Shown one piece after another: positions 21,331 through 30,300 of a DNA stretch of 64,000 nt. A program made the position numbers and the translations under genes. The notes under the pieces were generated by a model. The model made no database searches and had not been told where the DNA came from. It was given only the letters and a program-made list of their open reading frames with translations. The stretch covers positions 1,178,001 through 1,242,000 of the forward strand of contig CP058667.1 of assembly GCA_020544305.1 (NCBI GenBank), written 5' to 3'. Positions within the stretch are counted from its first letter, which is position 1; each line of letters begins with the position of its first letter. Source of the stretch: Staphylococcus taiwanensis. GTDB lineage: Bacteria > Bacillota > Bacilli > Staphylococcales > Staphylococcaceae.

Positions 21331-23091
21331 ATGAGAAAGACTAAAATTGTATGTACAATTGGACCTGCATCAGAGTCTGAAGAAATGTTAGAAAAATTAA
21401 TGAAAGCTGGTATGAACGTAGCGCGTTTGAACTTCTCTCATGGTAGTCATGAAGAACATAAAGCACGTATTGATACGATTCGTAAAGTAGCTGATAGATT
21501 AGGTAAAACAATCGGTATCTTATTAGATACAAAAGGACCTGAAATCCGTACGCATGACATGAAAGATGGCTTAATTATGCTTGAAAAAGGCAAAGAAGTG
21601 ATCGTAAGTATGTCACAAGTTGAAGGTACACCTGAAAAATTCTCAGTAACATATGAAGACTTAATTAATGATGTGCAAGTAGGATCATACATTTTACTTG
21701 ATGATGGTTTAGTTGAATTACAAGTTAAAGACATCGATAAAACTAAAGGCGAAGTTAAATGTGATATCTTAAACACTGGTGAATTAAAAAATAAAAAAGG
21801 TGTTAACTTACCTGGCGTAAAAGTTAATTTACCTGGTATTACTGATAAAGATGCTGATGATATCTTATTTGGTATTAAAGAAGATGTTGATTATATCGCA
21901 GCAAGTTTTGTACGTCGTCCAAGTGATGTTTTAGATATTCGTGAAATTTTAGAAAGAGAAAATAATCATAACATTACTATTTTCCCTAAAATTGAAAACC
22001 AAGAAGGTATCGACAATATCGAAGAAATATTAGAAGTATCTGATGGATTAATGGTTGCTCGTGGTGACATGGGTGTTGAAATTCCACCTGAATCTGTACC
22101 AATTGTGCAAAAAGATTTAATCAGAAAATGTAATAAATTAGGTAAACCAGTTATCACTGCTACACAAATGTTAGATTCAATGCAACGTAATCCTCGTGCT
22201 ACAAGAGCCGAAGCAAGTGACGTTGCAAACGCAATTTACGATGGCACAGATGCAGTCATGTTATCTGGTGAAACAGCTGCCGGTCTATATCCAGAAGAAG
22301 CTGTAAAAACAATGAGAAATATTGCTGTTTCAGCTGAAGCTGCACAAGATTATAAAAAATTATTATCTGACCGTACTAAATTAGTAGAAACTTCATTAGT
22401 TAATGCAATTGGTGTATCAGTTGCACATACTGCATTAAACTTAAATGTTAAAGCAATTGTAGCTGCTACAGAAAGTGGTTCTACTGCTGTAACAATTTCT
22501 AAATATCGTCCTCATTCTGATATTATTGCAGTGACACCTAGCGAACATACAGCGCGTCAATTAGCATTAGTATGGGGTGCTTATCCAGTAATTAAAAAAG
22601 GTCGTAAAACAACTGATGACCTTTTAAATAATGCAGTTGCAACAGCTGTAGAAACTGGAAGAGTAAGTAATGGTGATTTAATTATTATTACAGCAGGTGT
22701 GCCTACTGGTGAAAAAGGTACAACTAATATGATGAAATTACACTTAGTTGGTGATGAAATCGCTAAAGGACAAGGCGTAGGTCGTGGATCTGTTGTAGGT
22801 AAAACGGTAGTTGCGAATAATTCAAGTGATTTAGAAGGCAAAGATTTAAGTGAATCTGTAATTGTAACTAACTCAGTTGATGAAAGTATGGTTCCATACC
22901 TTGAAAATGCAGTAGGTTTAATTACAGAAGAAAATGGAATTACATCACCTAGTGCAATTGTTGGTCTAGAAAAAGGTATTCCTACAATTATCGGTGTTGA
23001 AAATGCTACTAACGAATTTAAAGATGGTATCTTAGTAACTGTGGATGCAGCTCAAGGAAAAATCTTTGAAGGATATGCTAACGTACTATAA
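21331..23091 (+). CDS. pyk: Pyruvate kinase with C-terminal PEP-utiliser-like domain
   Basis: Converts PEP and ADP to pyruvate and ATP. At 586 residues it is longer than the E. coli enzymes because of an extra C-terminal domain (about 475-586) related to the phosphohistidine domain of PEP-utilising enzymes, as in Bacillus. In that domain the usual T-S-H-A core reads TSPSA, so the phosphorylatable histidine is missing and the domain is probably structural. Catalytic-domain motifs are [17 protein letters not shown], the lysine region FPKIEN and ATQMLDSM. The ATG follows TAGGAGG. Confidence 0.96.
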   Translation: MRKTKIVCTIGPASESEEMLEKLMKAGMNVARLNFSHGSHEEHKARIDTIRKVADRLGKTIGILLDTKGPEIRTHDMKDGLIMLEKGKEVIVSMSQVEGTPEKFSVTYEDLINDVQVGSYILLDDGLVELQVKDIDKTKGEVKCDILNTGELKNKKGVNLPGVKVNLPGITDKDADDILFGIKEDVDYIAASFVRRPSDVLDIREILERENNHNITIFPKIENQEGIDNIEEILEVSDGLMVARGDMGVEIPPESVPIVQKDLIRKCNKLGKPVITATQMLDSMQRNPRATRAEASDVANAIYDGTDAVMLSGETAAGLYPEEAVKTMRNIAVSAEAAQDYKKLLSDRTKLVETSLVNAIGVSVAHTALNLNVKAIVAATESGSTAVTISKYRPHSDIIAVTPSEHTARQLALVWGAYPVIKKGRKTTDDLLNNAVATAVETGRVSNGDLIIITAGVPTGEKGTTNMMKLHLVGDEIAKGQGVGRGSVVGKTVVANNSSDLEGKDLSESVIVTNSVDESMVPYLENAVGLITEENGITSPSAIVGLEKGIPTIIGVENATNEFKDGILVTVDAAQGKIFEGYANVL

Positions 23092-23117
23092 TTGAATTGA
23101 TAAATAATATATTTAAG

Positions 23118-23164
23118 AAGAGCTATTAGGGATATAAGACAGTTTATCCCTAATAGCTCTTTTA
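23118..23164 (+). terminator. Terminator of pfkA-pyk
   Basis: A 17-bp perfect stem, AAGAGCTATTAGGGATA/TATCCCTAATAGCTCTT, around a 10-nt loop, with TTTTATTTT following. Confidence 0.92.
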
Positions 23165-23183
23165 TTTTGATCGCAAAAAATAA

Positions 23184-23217
23184 GACAGTTACTAAAGCGA
23201 ATGCTTTAATAACCGTC
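23184..23217 (-). terminator. Terminator of the minus-strand permease gene
   Basis: GACAGTTACTAAAGC pairs with GCTTTAATAACCGTC with two mismatches. Read on the minus strand it is followed by TTATTTTTTG. It lies 10 bp past the permease stop. Confidence 0.7.
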
Positions 23218-23226
23218 ATTAAATTA

Positions 23227-24588
23227 TTATTTAGTTTTCTTAGCAACTTGTCTATATCTTAAATACATCAAACCTAAAAGAATGAACCAAATAGGTGTTA
23301 AGAAAATTGCATTTCTAGTAGTTTCATTTACAAATAATAAACCAAATACGAGAACAAAGAAGACTAATATTGCATAAGCCATAAATTTACCACCAGGTAA
23401 TTTATAGGCTACCTGTTTATGTAATTCAGGATTTTTTCTGTGATAATTAATGTAAGCAATAACGATTAAAGCCCACACAATCACGAATAGTACAGTTGAA
23501 ATCGTAGTTACATATGTAAATACTAATGTTGCATCTGGGAAAATGTAGTTTAATAACGCTGTAACAAGTAATAATGCAGATGATACAATTATAGCTATAT
23601 GAGGCACGCCATTCTTATTTGTTTTTCTAAAGATGGGTGGTGCTTGTTCTTGGTTTGATAAACCAAACAACATACGGCTATTTGAGAAAATACCACTATT
23701 ACAAGATGATGCAGCAGCAGTTAATACTACAAAGTTAATTAGACCAGCAGCAAAAGGGATACCAATTAATGAGAATAATCTAACAAATGGACTTTCGCTT
23801 GGATCTACTTTATCCCAAGGAATTATAGACATAATAACGGCTAATGCACCAACATAGAATACTAAAATTCTTAATGGTACTGCATTAATTGCTTTTGGAA
23901 TCGTTTTTTCAGGATCTTTTGCTTCACCAGCAGTTACACCAATCATTTCAATACCAACGAATGAGAATAATGCCATTTGGAATGACATAAAGAACCCTGA
24001 AGCACCATCAGCAAAGATGCCATGTTTATACAAATTAGTAAAGCTTGCATGTCCAAATTGTGTTTTAAAAGCGAATAATATCATTACTAAACCTACTACA
24101 ATAAGTGCTATAATCGTTACAATTTTGATAATGGCAAACCAGAATTCTAATTCACCAAATAATTTTGCACTTAGTAAGTTAAATAACATTAAGATTAATA
24201 CACAAAATAGAGCAGAAATCCAGTTTGGAACGGCAGGGAACCAGAAACTAACATATTTAGCAACAGCAGTTACTTCAGCCATACCAGTAATAATCCAACA
24301 TAGCCAATATGTCCAACCAGTTACAAATCCAGCAAAAGGTCCTATGTATTCATTTGTCACGTCTGCGAAAGATTTAAAGCGAGTATTTTGAATCATAATC
24401 TCACCTAGACCTCTCATAAACATAAACAACATGAAACCTATTATTATATAGGTCAACAGAATAGATGGACCGGTCATTGCTATTGTTTGACCTGCTCCCA
24501 AGAATAACCCAGTACCAATAGCGCCGCCAATAGCAATTAATTGCACATGACGATTACTTAACCCTCTTTGTAATTTTTCTTCAGCCAT
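23227..24588 (-). CDS. cycA: APC-family amino acid permease, CycA-like (D-serine/D-alanine/glycine)
   Basis: A 453-residue, 12-segment membrane transporter of the amino acid-polyamine-organocation superfamily. The first segment carries the family motif AIGGAIGTGLFLGAG. Other marks are GLGEIM, SFVGIEMIGVTAGE and the SNSRMLFGL loop. In Staphylococcus aureus the protein in this position, next to citZ, is annotated CycA, and homologues take up alanine, glycine and D-serine; specificity is inferred from that synteny. The start is an ATG on the minus strand preceded by GGGAG. It is divergent from citrate synthase across a 350-bp gap. Confidence 0.82.
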   Translation of the reverse strand: MAEEKLQRGLSNRHVQLIAIGGAIGTGLFLGAGQTIAMTGPSILLTYIIIGFMLFMFMRGLGEIMIQNTRFKSFADVTNEYIGPFAGFVTGWTYWLCWIITGMAEVTAVAKYVSFWFPAVPNWISALFCVLILMLFNLLSAKLFGELEFWFAIIKIVTIIALIVVGLVMILFAFKTQFGHASFTNLYKHGIFADGASGFFMSFQMALFSFVGIEMIGVTAGEAKDPEKTIPKAINAVPLRILVFYVGALAVIMSIIPWDKVDPSESPFVRLFSLIGIPFAAGLINFVVLTAAASSCNSGIFSNSRMLFGLSNQEQAPPIFRKTNKNGVPHIAIIVSSALLLVTALLNYIFPDATLVFTYVTTISTVLFVIVWALIVIAYINYHRKNPELHKQVAYKLPGGKFMAYAILVFFVLVFGLLFVNETTRNAIFLTPIWFILLGLMYLRYRQVAKKTK

Positions 24589-24938
24589 AAGACAACTCCC
24601 TTACATTTAATTAATATTAATTATGCACTTATAAATTGAATTCGACAATTATTTTTCTAATATTTTCTAAAAATTCCTTTAATATTTGGTTAATAAAATG
24701 TAATCAAGCTTAATAAAAAAATTAAAATTTTCAATATTTTCTTACTAATTACATGGTTAACAACCTAATAAATGCTTTATTAATGCTATTTATAGGGTAT
24801 ATCTATAGTTATAAGAACTAAATAATATAGCTAGTTTACACGTAGTCTAGAATATATAATCGTTCACAAAACTTAGTAAATTGGCTATAATATTATTTGA
24901 AAGCCATTACATTATGTATAAGAAAAGGGGAATTACTT
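24589..24938. other. Intergenic region between cycA and citZ
   Basis: About 350 bp of very A/T-rich sequence with no coding frame. It must hold the divergent promoters. The citZ promoter is identifiable near its right end (separate entry). Several short dyads occur (for example ATAAATGCTTTAT near 24770), which could be sites for a citrate or carbon regulator, but none is a convincing match. Confidence 0.6.
24863..24891 (+). promoter_or_regulatory. Sigma-A type promoter of citZ
   Basis: TTCACA (24863-24868), a 17-bp spacer, then TATAAT (24886-24891), about 47 bp upstream of the chosen start codon. Confidence 0.7.
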
Positions 24939-26057
24939 ATGGCAGAATTAAAAAAAGGTTTAGAAGGGGTAATCGCAGCTGAAACTAAAATTAGCTCAAT
25001 TATCGATAGTCAATTAACATATGCGGGCTATGACATTGACGATTTAGCTGAAAATGCATTATTTGAAGAAGTTGTATTCCTTTTATGGAATTATAGATTA
25101 CCAACTCAAGACGAATTAGATGCATTAAAAGAAAAACTAAATCATTACATGACTCTAAATCCAAGAGTTTACAAGCATTTTGAAGAGTATGCAACAGATA
25201 ATGTACATCCTATGACGGCTTTACGTACATCAGTATCATATATTGCACATTTTGATCCAGATGCTGAAAATGAAACAGAAGAAAATAGAAAAGAAAGAGC
25301 TATTCGAATTCAAGCTAAAATTGCATCACTTGTTACTGCATTTGCACGAGTTCGTGAAGGCAAAGAACCAGTAAAACCAAATCCAGAGTTAAGCTATGCA
25401 GCTAACTTCTTATACATGTTAAGAGGAGAGTTACCTACAGATACAGAAGTGGAAGCTTTCAATAAAGCTTTAGTATTGCATGCTGACCACGAACTTAATG
25501 CTTCAGCATTTACTGCTCGTTGTGCAGTATCATCTTTATCTGATATGTATTCTGGTATTGTTGCTGCTGTAGGTTCATTAAAAGGACCTTTACATGGTGG
25601 CGCAAATGAGCAAGTAATGAACATGTTAGCTGATGTTAAATCAGTTGATGAAGTAGATGCTTATTTAGATGAAAAATTTAAAAATAAAGAAAAAATTATG
25701 GGCTTTGGTCACAGAGTATATAAAAACGGAGACCCAAGAGCGAAATATTTACGCGAAATGAGTCGCAAAATTACTGAAGAAACTGGTAGAAGTGAACTGT
25801 ATGACATTTCTATTGCAATTGAAAAACGCATGAAAGATGAAAAAGGGTTAATTCCAAACGTAGATTTCTTTAGTGCGACTGTATATCATAGCATGGATAT
25901 TCCTCATGATTTATTTACACCTATCTTTGCTGTAAGTCGTACATCAGGTTGGACAGCGCATATTTTAGAACAATATCGTGATAATAGAATTATGCGTCCA
26001 CGTGCTAACTACGTTGGTGAAACAAATCGCAAATATTTACCAATTGAAGAAAGATAA
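24939..26057 (+). CDS. citZ: Citrate synthase
   Basis: Condenses oxaloacetate and acetyl-CoA, the entry step of the TCA cycle. From the ATG at 24939 it has 372 residues, the short type I form of Gram-positives. The catalytic triad is visible: His219 (LHGGANE), His258 (GFGHRVYK) and Asp309 (VDFFSATVY). The frame is open from 24897, but AAAAGGGG eight bases before 24939 fixes the start. It is followed 42 bp later by icd, and the pair is the conserved Firmicute citZ-icd unit (gltA and citC are synonyms). Confidence 0.96.
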   Translation: MAELKKGLEGVIAAETKISSIIDSQLTYAGYDIDDLAENALFEEVVFLLWNYRLPTQDELDALKEKLNHYMTLNPRVYKHFEEYATDNVHPMTALRTSVSYIAHFDPDAENETEENRKERAIRIQAKIASLVTAFARVREGKEPVKPNPELSYAANFLYMLRGELPTDTEVEAFNKALVLHADHELNASAFTARCAVSSLSDMYSGIVAAVGSLKGPLHGGANEQVMNMLADVKSVDEVDAYLDEKFKNKEKIMGFGHRVYKNGDPRAKYLREMSRKITEETGRSELYDISIAIEKRMKDEKGLIPNVDFFSATVYHSMDIPHDLFTPIFAVSRTSGWTAHILEQYRDNRIMRPRANYVGETNRKYLPIEER

Positions 26058-26099
26058 TATAAAATTATAATTAGCAACTTAAATTTGGAGGTTTATAAT

Positions 26100-27368
26100 A
26101 TGTCAGCAAAAAAAATTACTAGAGCAAATGATGGTTTAAATGTACCAAACGAACCAATTATCCCATTTATTATTGGTGATGGTATCGGACCTGATATCTG
26201 GAATGCAGCAAGTCGTGTTATTGATGCAGCTGTTGAAAAAGCATACAATGGTGAAAAACGTATTGAATGGAAAGAAGTATTAGCTGGTCAAAAAGCGTAT
26301 GATGAAACTGGAGAATGGTTGCCAAAAGAAACATTAGATACGATTAAAGACTATTTAATTGCGATTAAAGGTCCATTAACTACGCCTATTGGTGGAGGTA
26401 TCCGTTCTTTAAACGTTGCTTTAAGACAAGAATTAGATTTATTTACATGTTTACGTCCAGTTCGTTGGTTTAAAGGTGTACCTTCACCTGTTAAACGTCC
26501 ACAAGATGTAGATATGGTTATTTTCCGTGAAAACACTGAAGATATCTATGCTGGTATCGAGTTTAAAGAAGGAACTGACGAAGTTAAAAAAATCATTGAT
26601 TTCTTACAAAATGAAATGGGTGCGACTAATATCCGTTTCCCAGAGACTTCAGGTATCGGTGTAAAACCAGTTTCTAAAGAAGGAACTGAACGTTTAGTTA
26701 GAGCTGCTATTCAATATGCTATCGATAATAATCGTAAAACTGTAACATTAGTTCATAAAGGTAATATTATGAAATTTACAGAAGGTGCATTCAAACAGTG
26801 GGGTTACGATGTAGCTCATAATGAATTCGCTGATAAAGTATTCACTTGGCAACAATATGATGAAATCGTTGAAAAAGACGGCAAAGACGCAGCTAATAAA
26901 GCTCAAGAAAAAGCTGAACAAGATGGAAAAATTATTATTAAAGATTCTATCGCTGACATTTTCTTACAACAAATCCTAACTCGTCCTGCTGAACATGATG
27001 TAGTTGCAACTATGAATTTAAATGGTGACTATATTTCAGATGCATTAGCCGCTCAAGTTGGTGGTATTGGTATCGCACCAGGTGCTAACATTAACTATGA
27101 ATCTGGCCATGCCATCTTTGAAGCAACTCATGGTACTGCTCCTAAATACGCAGGATTAAATAAAGTTAACCCTTCATCTGAATTATTAAGTTCAGTGTTA
27201 ATGTTAGAACATTTGGGCTGGCAAGAAGCTGCTGATAAGATTACCGATGCAATAGAAGCTACGATCGCATCTAAAGTTGTAACTTACGATTTTGCTCGTT
27301 TAATGGATGGTGCTACTGAAGTATCTACTTCAGAATTTGCTGATGAATTAATTAAAAACTTAAAATAA
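26100..27368 (+). CDS. icd: Isocitrate dehydrogenase (NADP)
   Basis: Oxidative decarboxylation of isocitrate to 2-oxoglutarate. 422 residues from the ATG at 26100. An in-frame TTG at 26085 is part of the ribosome site TTGGAGG, so it is not the start. Substrate-binding [13 protein letters not shown] puts the serine that is regulated in enteric enzymes at 103. Also visible are [11 protein letters not shown] and the NADP-region HGTAPKYAG. An insertion around 26870-26940 rich in Lys, Ala and Glu is typical of the Bacillus-type enzyme. A strong terminator follows. Confidence 0.96.
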   Translation: MSAKKITRANDGLNVPNEPIIPFIIGDGIGPDIWNAASRVIDAAVEKAYNGEKRIEWKEVLAGQKAYDETGEWLPKETLDTIKDYLIAIKGPLTTPIGGGIRSLNVALRQELDLFTCLRPVRWFKGVPSPVKRPQDVDMVIFRENTEDIYAGIEFKEGTDEVKKIIDFLQNEMGATNIRFPETSGIGVKPVSKEGTERLVRAAIQYAIDNNRKTVTLVHKGNIMKFTEGAFKQWGYDVAHNEFADKVFTWQQYDEIVEKDGKDAANKAQEKAEQDGKIIIKDSIADIFLQQILTRPAEHDVVATMNLNGDYISDALAAQVGGIGIAPGANINYESGHAIFEATHGTAPKYAGLNKVNPSSELLSSVLMLEHLGWQEAADKITDAIEATIASKVVTYDFARLMDGATEVSTSEFADELIKNLK

Positions 27369-27387
27369 TATAAATCATATTAATTCT

Positions 27388-27430
27388 AAAACTCTTACAA
27401 AGATGTTACGTCTATGTAAGAGTTTTTTTA
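27388..27430 (+). terminator. Terminator of citZ-icd
   Basis: AAAACTCTTACA (27388-27399) pairs with TGTAAGAGTTTT (from 27415), followed by a T-run. Confidence 0.9.
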
Positions 27431-27624
27431 TTTTTAAAATTATATAATGTTTATTAAATATTTGTTAATATATATTTAAGAACACCTAAATATTTTCTCA
27501 ACAATCCCAAAATATAATAATGATTGTTAAGTTTATGTAAATTTAATATGTTGTATGTTATTTTTGTTTGAACTTCCGTTATAATAAAAATGAAATTGTT
27601 ATATCTAAGTCAGGGAGGCACATT

Positions 27625-28335
27625 ATGTCACAAAAAGTATTAGTGGTTGACGATGAGCAATCAATTGTAACTTTACTAAAATATAATCTTGAAACAGCAG
27701 GTTACATCGTTGAGGTAGCCTATGATGGAGAGGAAGCTTTAGAAAAAGTAAACGAAGTTCAACCGGAACTTATCGTTTTAGATGTAATGTTACCAAAAAA
27801 AGACGGTATTGAAGTGTGTAAAACAATTCGATCCGATAAAAATTTAGTACCCATTTTAATGCTAACAGCTAAAGATGATGAATTTGATCGTGTTTTAGGT
27901 TTAGAATTAGGTGCTGATGACTACATGACCAAACCTTTTTCACCACGTGAAGTAGTAGCTAGAGTTAAAGCAATATTAAGAAGAGCCAAATTTGTAAGCG
28001 AAATTGAAAAAGATGATGTAGACGAGGAAGATATATTAATTGAAAATATACGCATTAGACCTGAATTTTTTGAAGTTTATAAAGATGATGAACTTTTAGA
28101 ACTTACACCTAAAGAATTTGAATTATTATTATATCTTATTGAAAGACAAGGTCGTGTTATCACTAGAGAACATATGCTTAATTCAGTTTGGAATTATGAA
28201 TTTGCAGGTGACTCACGAATTGTTGATGTGCATATAAGTCATTTAAGAGATAAATTAGAAGAGAATCCTAAGCAACCTAAATTAATTAAAACTGTACGTG
28301 GATTAGGTTATAAGTTAGAAAGACCTAAAGCTTAA
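27625..28335 (+). CDS. phoP: Phosphate response regulator PhoP (OmpR family)
   Basis: A 236-residue response regulator. The receiver domain (about 1-120) shows VVDDE, the phosphoacceptor Asp53 in VLDVMLP, and the conserved KPFSPRE. A winged-helix DNA-binding domain follows (about 137-233, ending RGLGYKLE). Together with PhoR it should govern phosphate starvation genes. The frame opens at 27568, but the start with a proper GGGAGG site is the ATG at 27625. The stop codon shares one base with the phoR start. Only 34 bp separate the upstream TATAAT-like element from the GGGAGG. Confidence 0.93.
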   Translation: MSQKVLVVDDEQSIVTLLKYNLETAGYIVEVAYDGEEALEKVNEVQPELIVLDVMLPKKDGIEVCKTIRSDKNLVPILMLTAKDDEFDRVLGLELGADDYMTKPFSPREVVARVKAILRRAKFVSEIEKDDVDEEDILIENIRIRPEFFEVYKDDELLELTPKEFELLLYLIERQGRVITREHMLNSVWNYEFAGDSRIVDVHISHLRDKLEENPKQPKLIKTVRGLGYKLERPKA

Positions 28336-30029
28336 TGTTGAAATTTCATCACAGATTACTTTTATTATTAAGTACAATTACCATAATCAGTTTTATTGGT
28401 TTAGGGATTATTTTGCACCACACTATATATCAAATATTATCTACAGCACAAGTTTCTGAATTAAATCATGTATCAGAAAACTTTGTAAAATTTAATAATC
28501 AAAGAAATAATGCTGAAATAAAAAATATTTCAGATAATCAAAACTTAACTGTTAAAATCACTAAAAATGGTCATACTATTTATGAAACGGGTAATCGAAA
28601 TAAAATTAATAGCAAAATTGATAATGACGCGAATCCATCTAATATCATTTACAAGAAAGAAAATGGACAATTCAGATTTACATTTAAGACAACGTTTAAT
28701 GAAAAGACGATATACATAAGTGGCATTAATACTGAAATATTTGAACTACAAAAAAGCATGTGGAAGTACTTAGCTTTGATAGGAATTATCGTGTTATTGG
28801 CAGTTTATCTAGCGGTGCGTAGTATTAATCGAACATATATTAGACCGATTAATGAAGTTACTTATGCCACGTCACTTATTGCTGATGGGTATTATCATGT
28901 TCGTGTACCTGAAAGTAATGTTAAAGAAACCAAAGCATTGTTTGTTACAACTAATGATTTAGCCAGACGTCTACAAAAGCTGAATAATAAACAAAAAATA
29001 CAATCAAATCGCTTAAAAACAACTTTAGAGAATATTCCAAGTTCAGTTTTGATGATAGATAAACATGGTGATATTGTAGTTGCAAATCATGCATATTATG
29101 AATTGTTTAGACCAAGCGATAAAGTAGAAAATAAAAATTACACGTCATATTTAGATAAACAAATACAAATGTTAATACTTGAAAGTTTTAAAACTGAAAA
29201 ACCACTCTATAATCAAGTAGAAATATTTATAAACAATGTTCATCAAAAATATTTTGATGTTTCTTGTGTTCCAATTTTAAGTAAATCTAAAAAGAAACTA
29301 CAAGGCATCGTTGTAGTTATGCATGATATTACAAATCTTCAAAAATTAGAAAATCTGCGACGGGAATTTGTAGCAAATGTTTCACATGAATTAAAAACCC
29401 CAATCACTTCAATTAAAGGCTTTGCAGAAACACTTATTGAAGGAGCTAAAAACGACGAGCAATCACTTGAAATGTTTTTAAATATCATTTTAAAAGAATC
29501 TAATCGTATAGAGTCATTAGTTATGGATTTGCTTGATTTATCGCATATTGAACAACAAACTGAACTGGAAACATCATACGTGAATCTTTCAGAATTAGCT
29601 TGTAATACTATTGATCATTTACAAAATCAGGCAAGATATAAAAACATCGAAATAAAAGCGGAAATTGAACCTGAAGTCATCTTTGAAGCTCATGAAAATA
29701 AGATTGCTCAAGTTATTACAAATTTACTCTCAAATGCAATTAACTATTCTTTAGAAGGTAATCAAGTTATTGTTAGAGTCTATAGAGAGAATATTAACGT
29801 TAATTTGGAAATAGAGGATTTTGGTATTGGTATTGCTCCAGATGATCAACAACATATTTTTGAAAGGTTTTATCGAGTGGATAAAGCGAGAAGTCGTGAT
29901 TCAGGTGGTACTGGATTAGGTTTATCAATAACTAAGCATATCGTTGAAGCACATCATGGTACGATTACAATTAATAGTGAACTAGGCAAAGGTTCTTTAT
30001 TTAAAGTTTCGTTTTTGGATGAACAATAA
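28335..30029 (+). CDS. phoR: Phosphate sensor histidine kinase PhoR
   Basis: A 564-residue membrane sensor kinase. A transmembrane segment near residues 7-30 and another near 140-162 flank an extracytoplasmic domain. A HAMP linker, a PAS domain (about 230-335), a dimerisation domain with His351 (NVSHELKTP) and an ATPase domain with N, G1 (DFGIGIAP) and G2 (GGTGLGL) boxes follow. The ATG overlaps the phoP stop by one base, so translation is coupled. Bacillus PhoR senses wall teichoic acid intermediates; whether this one does is not shown here. Confidence 0.93.
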   Translation: MLKFHHRLLLLLSTITIISFIGLGIILHHTIYQILSTAQVSELNHVSENFVKFNNQRNNAEIKNISDNQNLTVKITKNGHTIYETGNRNKINSKIDNDANPSNIIYKKENGQFRFTFKTTFNEKTIYISGINTEIFELQKSMWKYLALIGIIVLLAVYLAVRSINRTYIRPINEVTYATSLIADGYYHVRVPESNVKETKALFVTTNDLARRLQKLNNKQKIQSNRLKTTLENIPSSVLMIDKHGDIVVANHAYYELFRPSDKVENKNYTSYLDKQIQMLILESFKTEKPLYNQVEIFINNVHQKYFDVSCVPILSKSKKKLQGIVVVMHDITNLQKLENLRREFVANVSHELKTPITSIKGFAETLIEGAKNDEQSLEMFLNIILKESNRIESLVMDLLDLSHIEQQTELETSYVNLSELACNTIDHLQNQARYKNIEIKAEIEPEVIFEAHENKIAQVITNLLSNAINYSLEGNQVIVRVYRENINVNLEIEDFGIGIAPDDQQHIFERFYRVDKARSRDSGGTGLGLSITKHIVEAHHGTITINSELGKGSLFKVSFLDEQ

Positions 30030-30087
30030 TTATTGTTAAATTGGATTTGAAACAAGTGTTATATTATAAAGCTATATTGTAAATTCA

Positions 30088-30200
30088 CATTAGTTGACTG
30101 ACTTTAGTGAGTTAGATTTATTTGAGTGCTTCAATACGCATTATCCTTACGGGGGTGAGACAAAAAATTCATTATGAATTCTGTCTTACTTCCGTTTTTT
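30088..30200 (+). repeat. Dispersed intergenic repeat after phoR, with terminator-like hairpin
   Basis: Holds TAGTTGACTGA (30091-30101) and CTTACGGGGGTGAGAC, matching similar blocks near 49048 and 58043. At its right end ATTCAT-t-ATGAAT, inside an AGACA/TGTCT outer stem, is followed by CCGTTTTTTT and may terminate phoPR. No gene is visible between phoR and polA. Confidence 0.55.
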
Positions 30201-30300
30201 TATGACTTCTGGTTAGGATGTAAATGGCTTAATCCATTCATTCGTGAAGCAAAAAGGAATGTGCTAAAATATAATTAAATTCACTCTGGAGGTTTGCGCT

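Noticed and set aside
21447..21776. A 109-codon frame antisense to pyk, and similar antisense frames in other highly expressed genes
   Set aside because: Shadow of biased codon use on the coding strand; rich in Ser and Leu, without start signals.
24017..24391. A 124-codon + strand frame inside the cycA-like permease
   Set aside because: Antisense to membrane-segment codons; no homology recognised and no start signal.
24760..24800. A/T-rich dyads upstream of citZ considered as CcpC-type citrate-response sites
   Set aside because: ATAA-type half sites are expected by chance in such A/T-rich sequence, and spacing does not match the known consensus.
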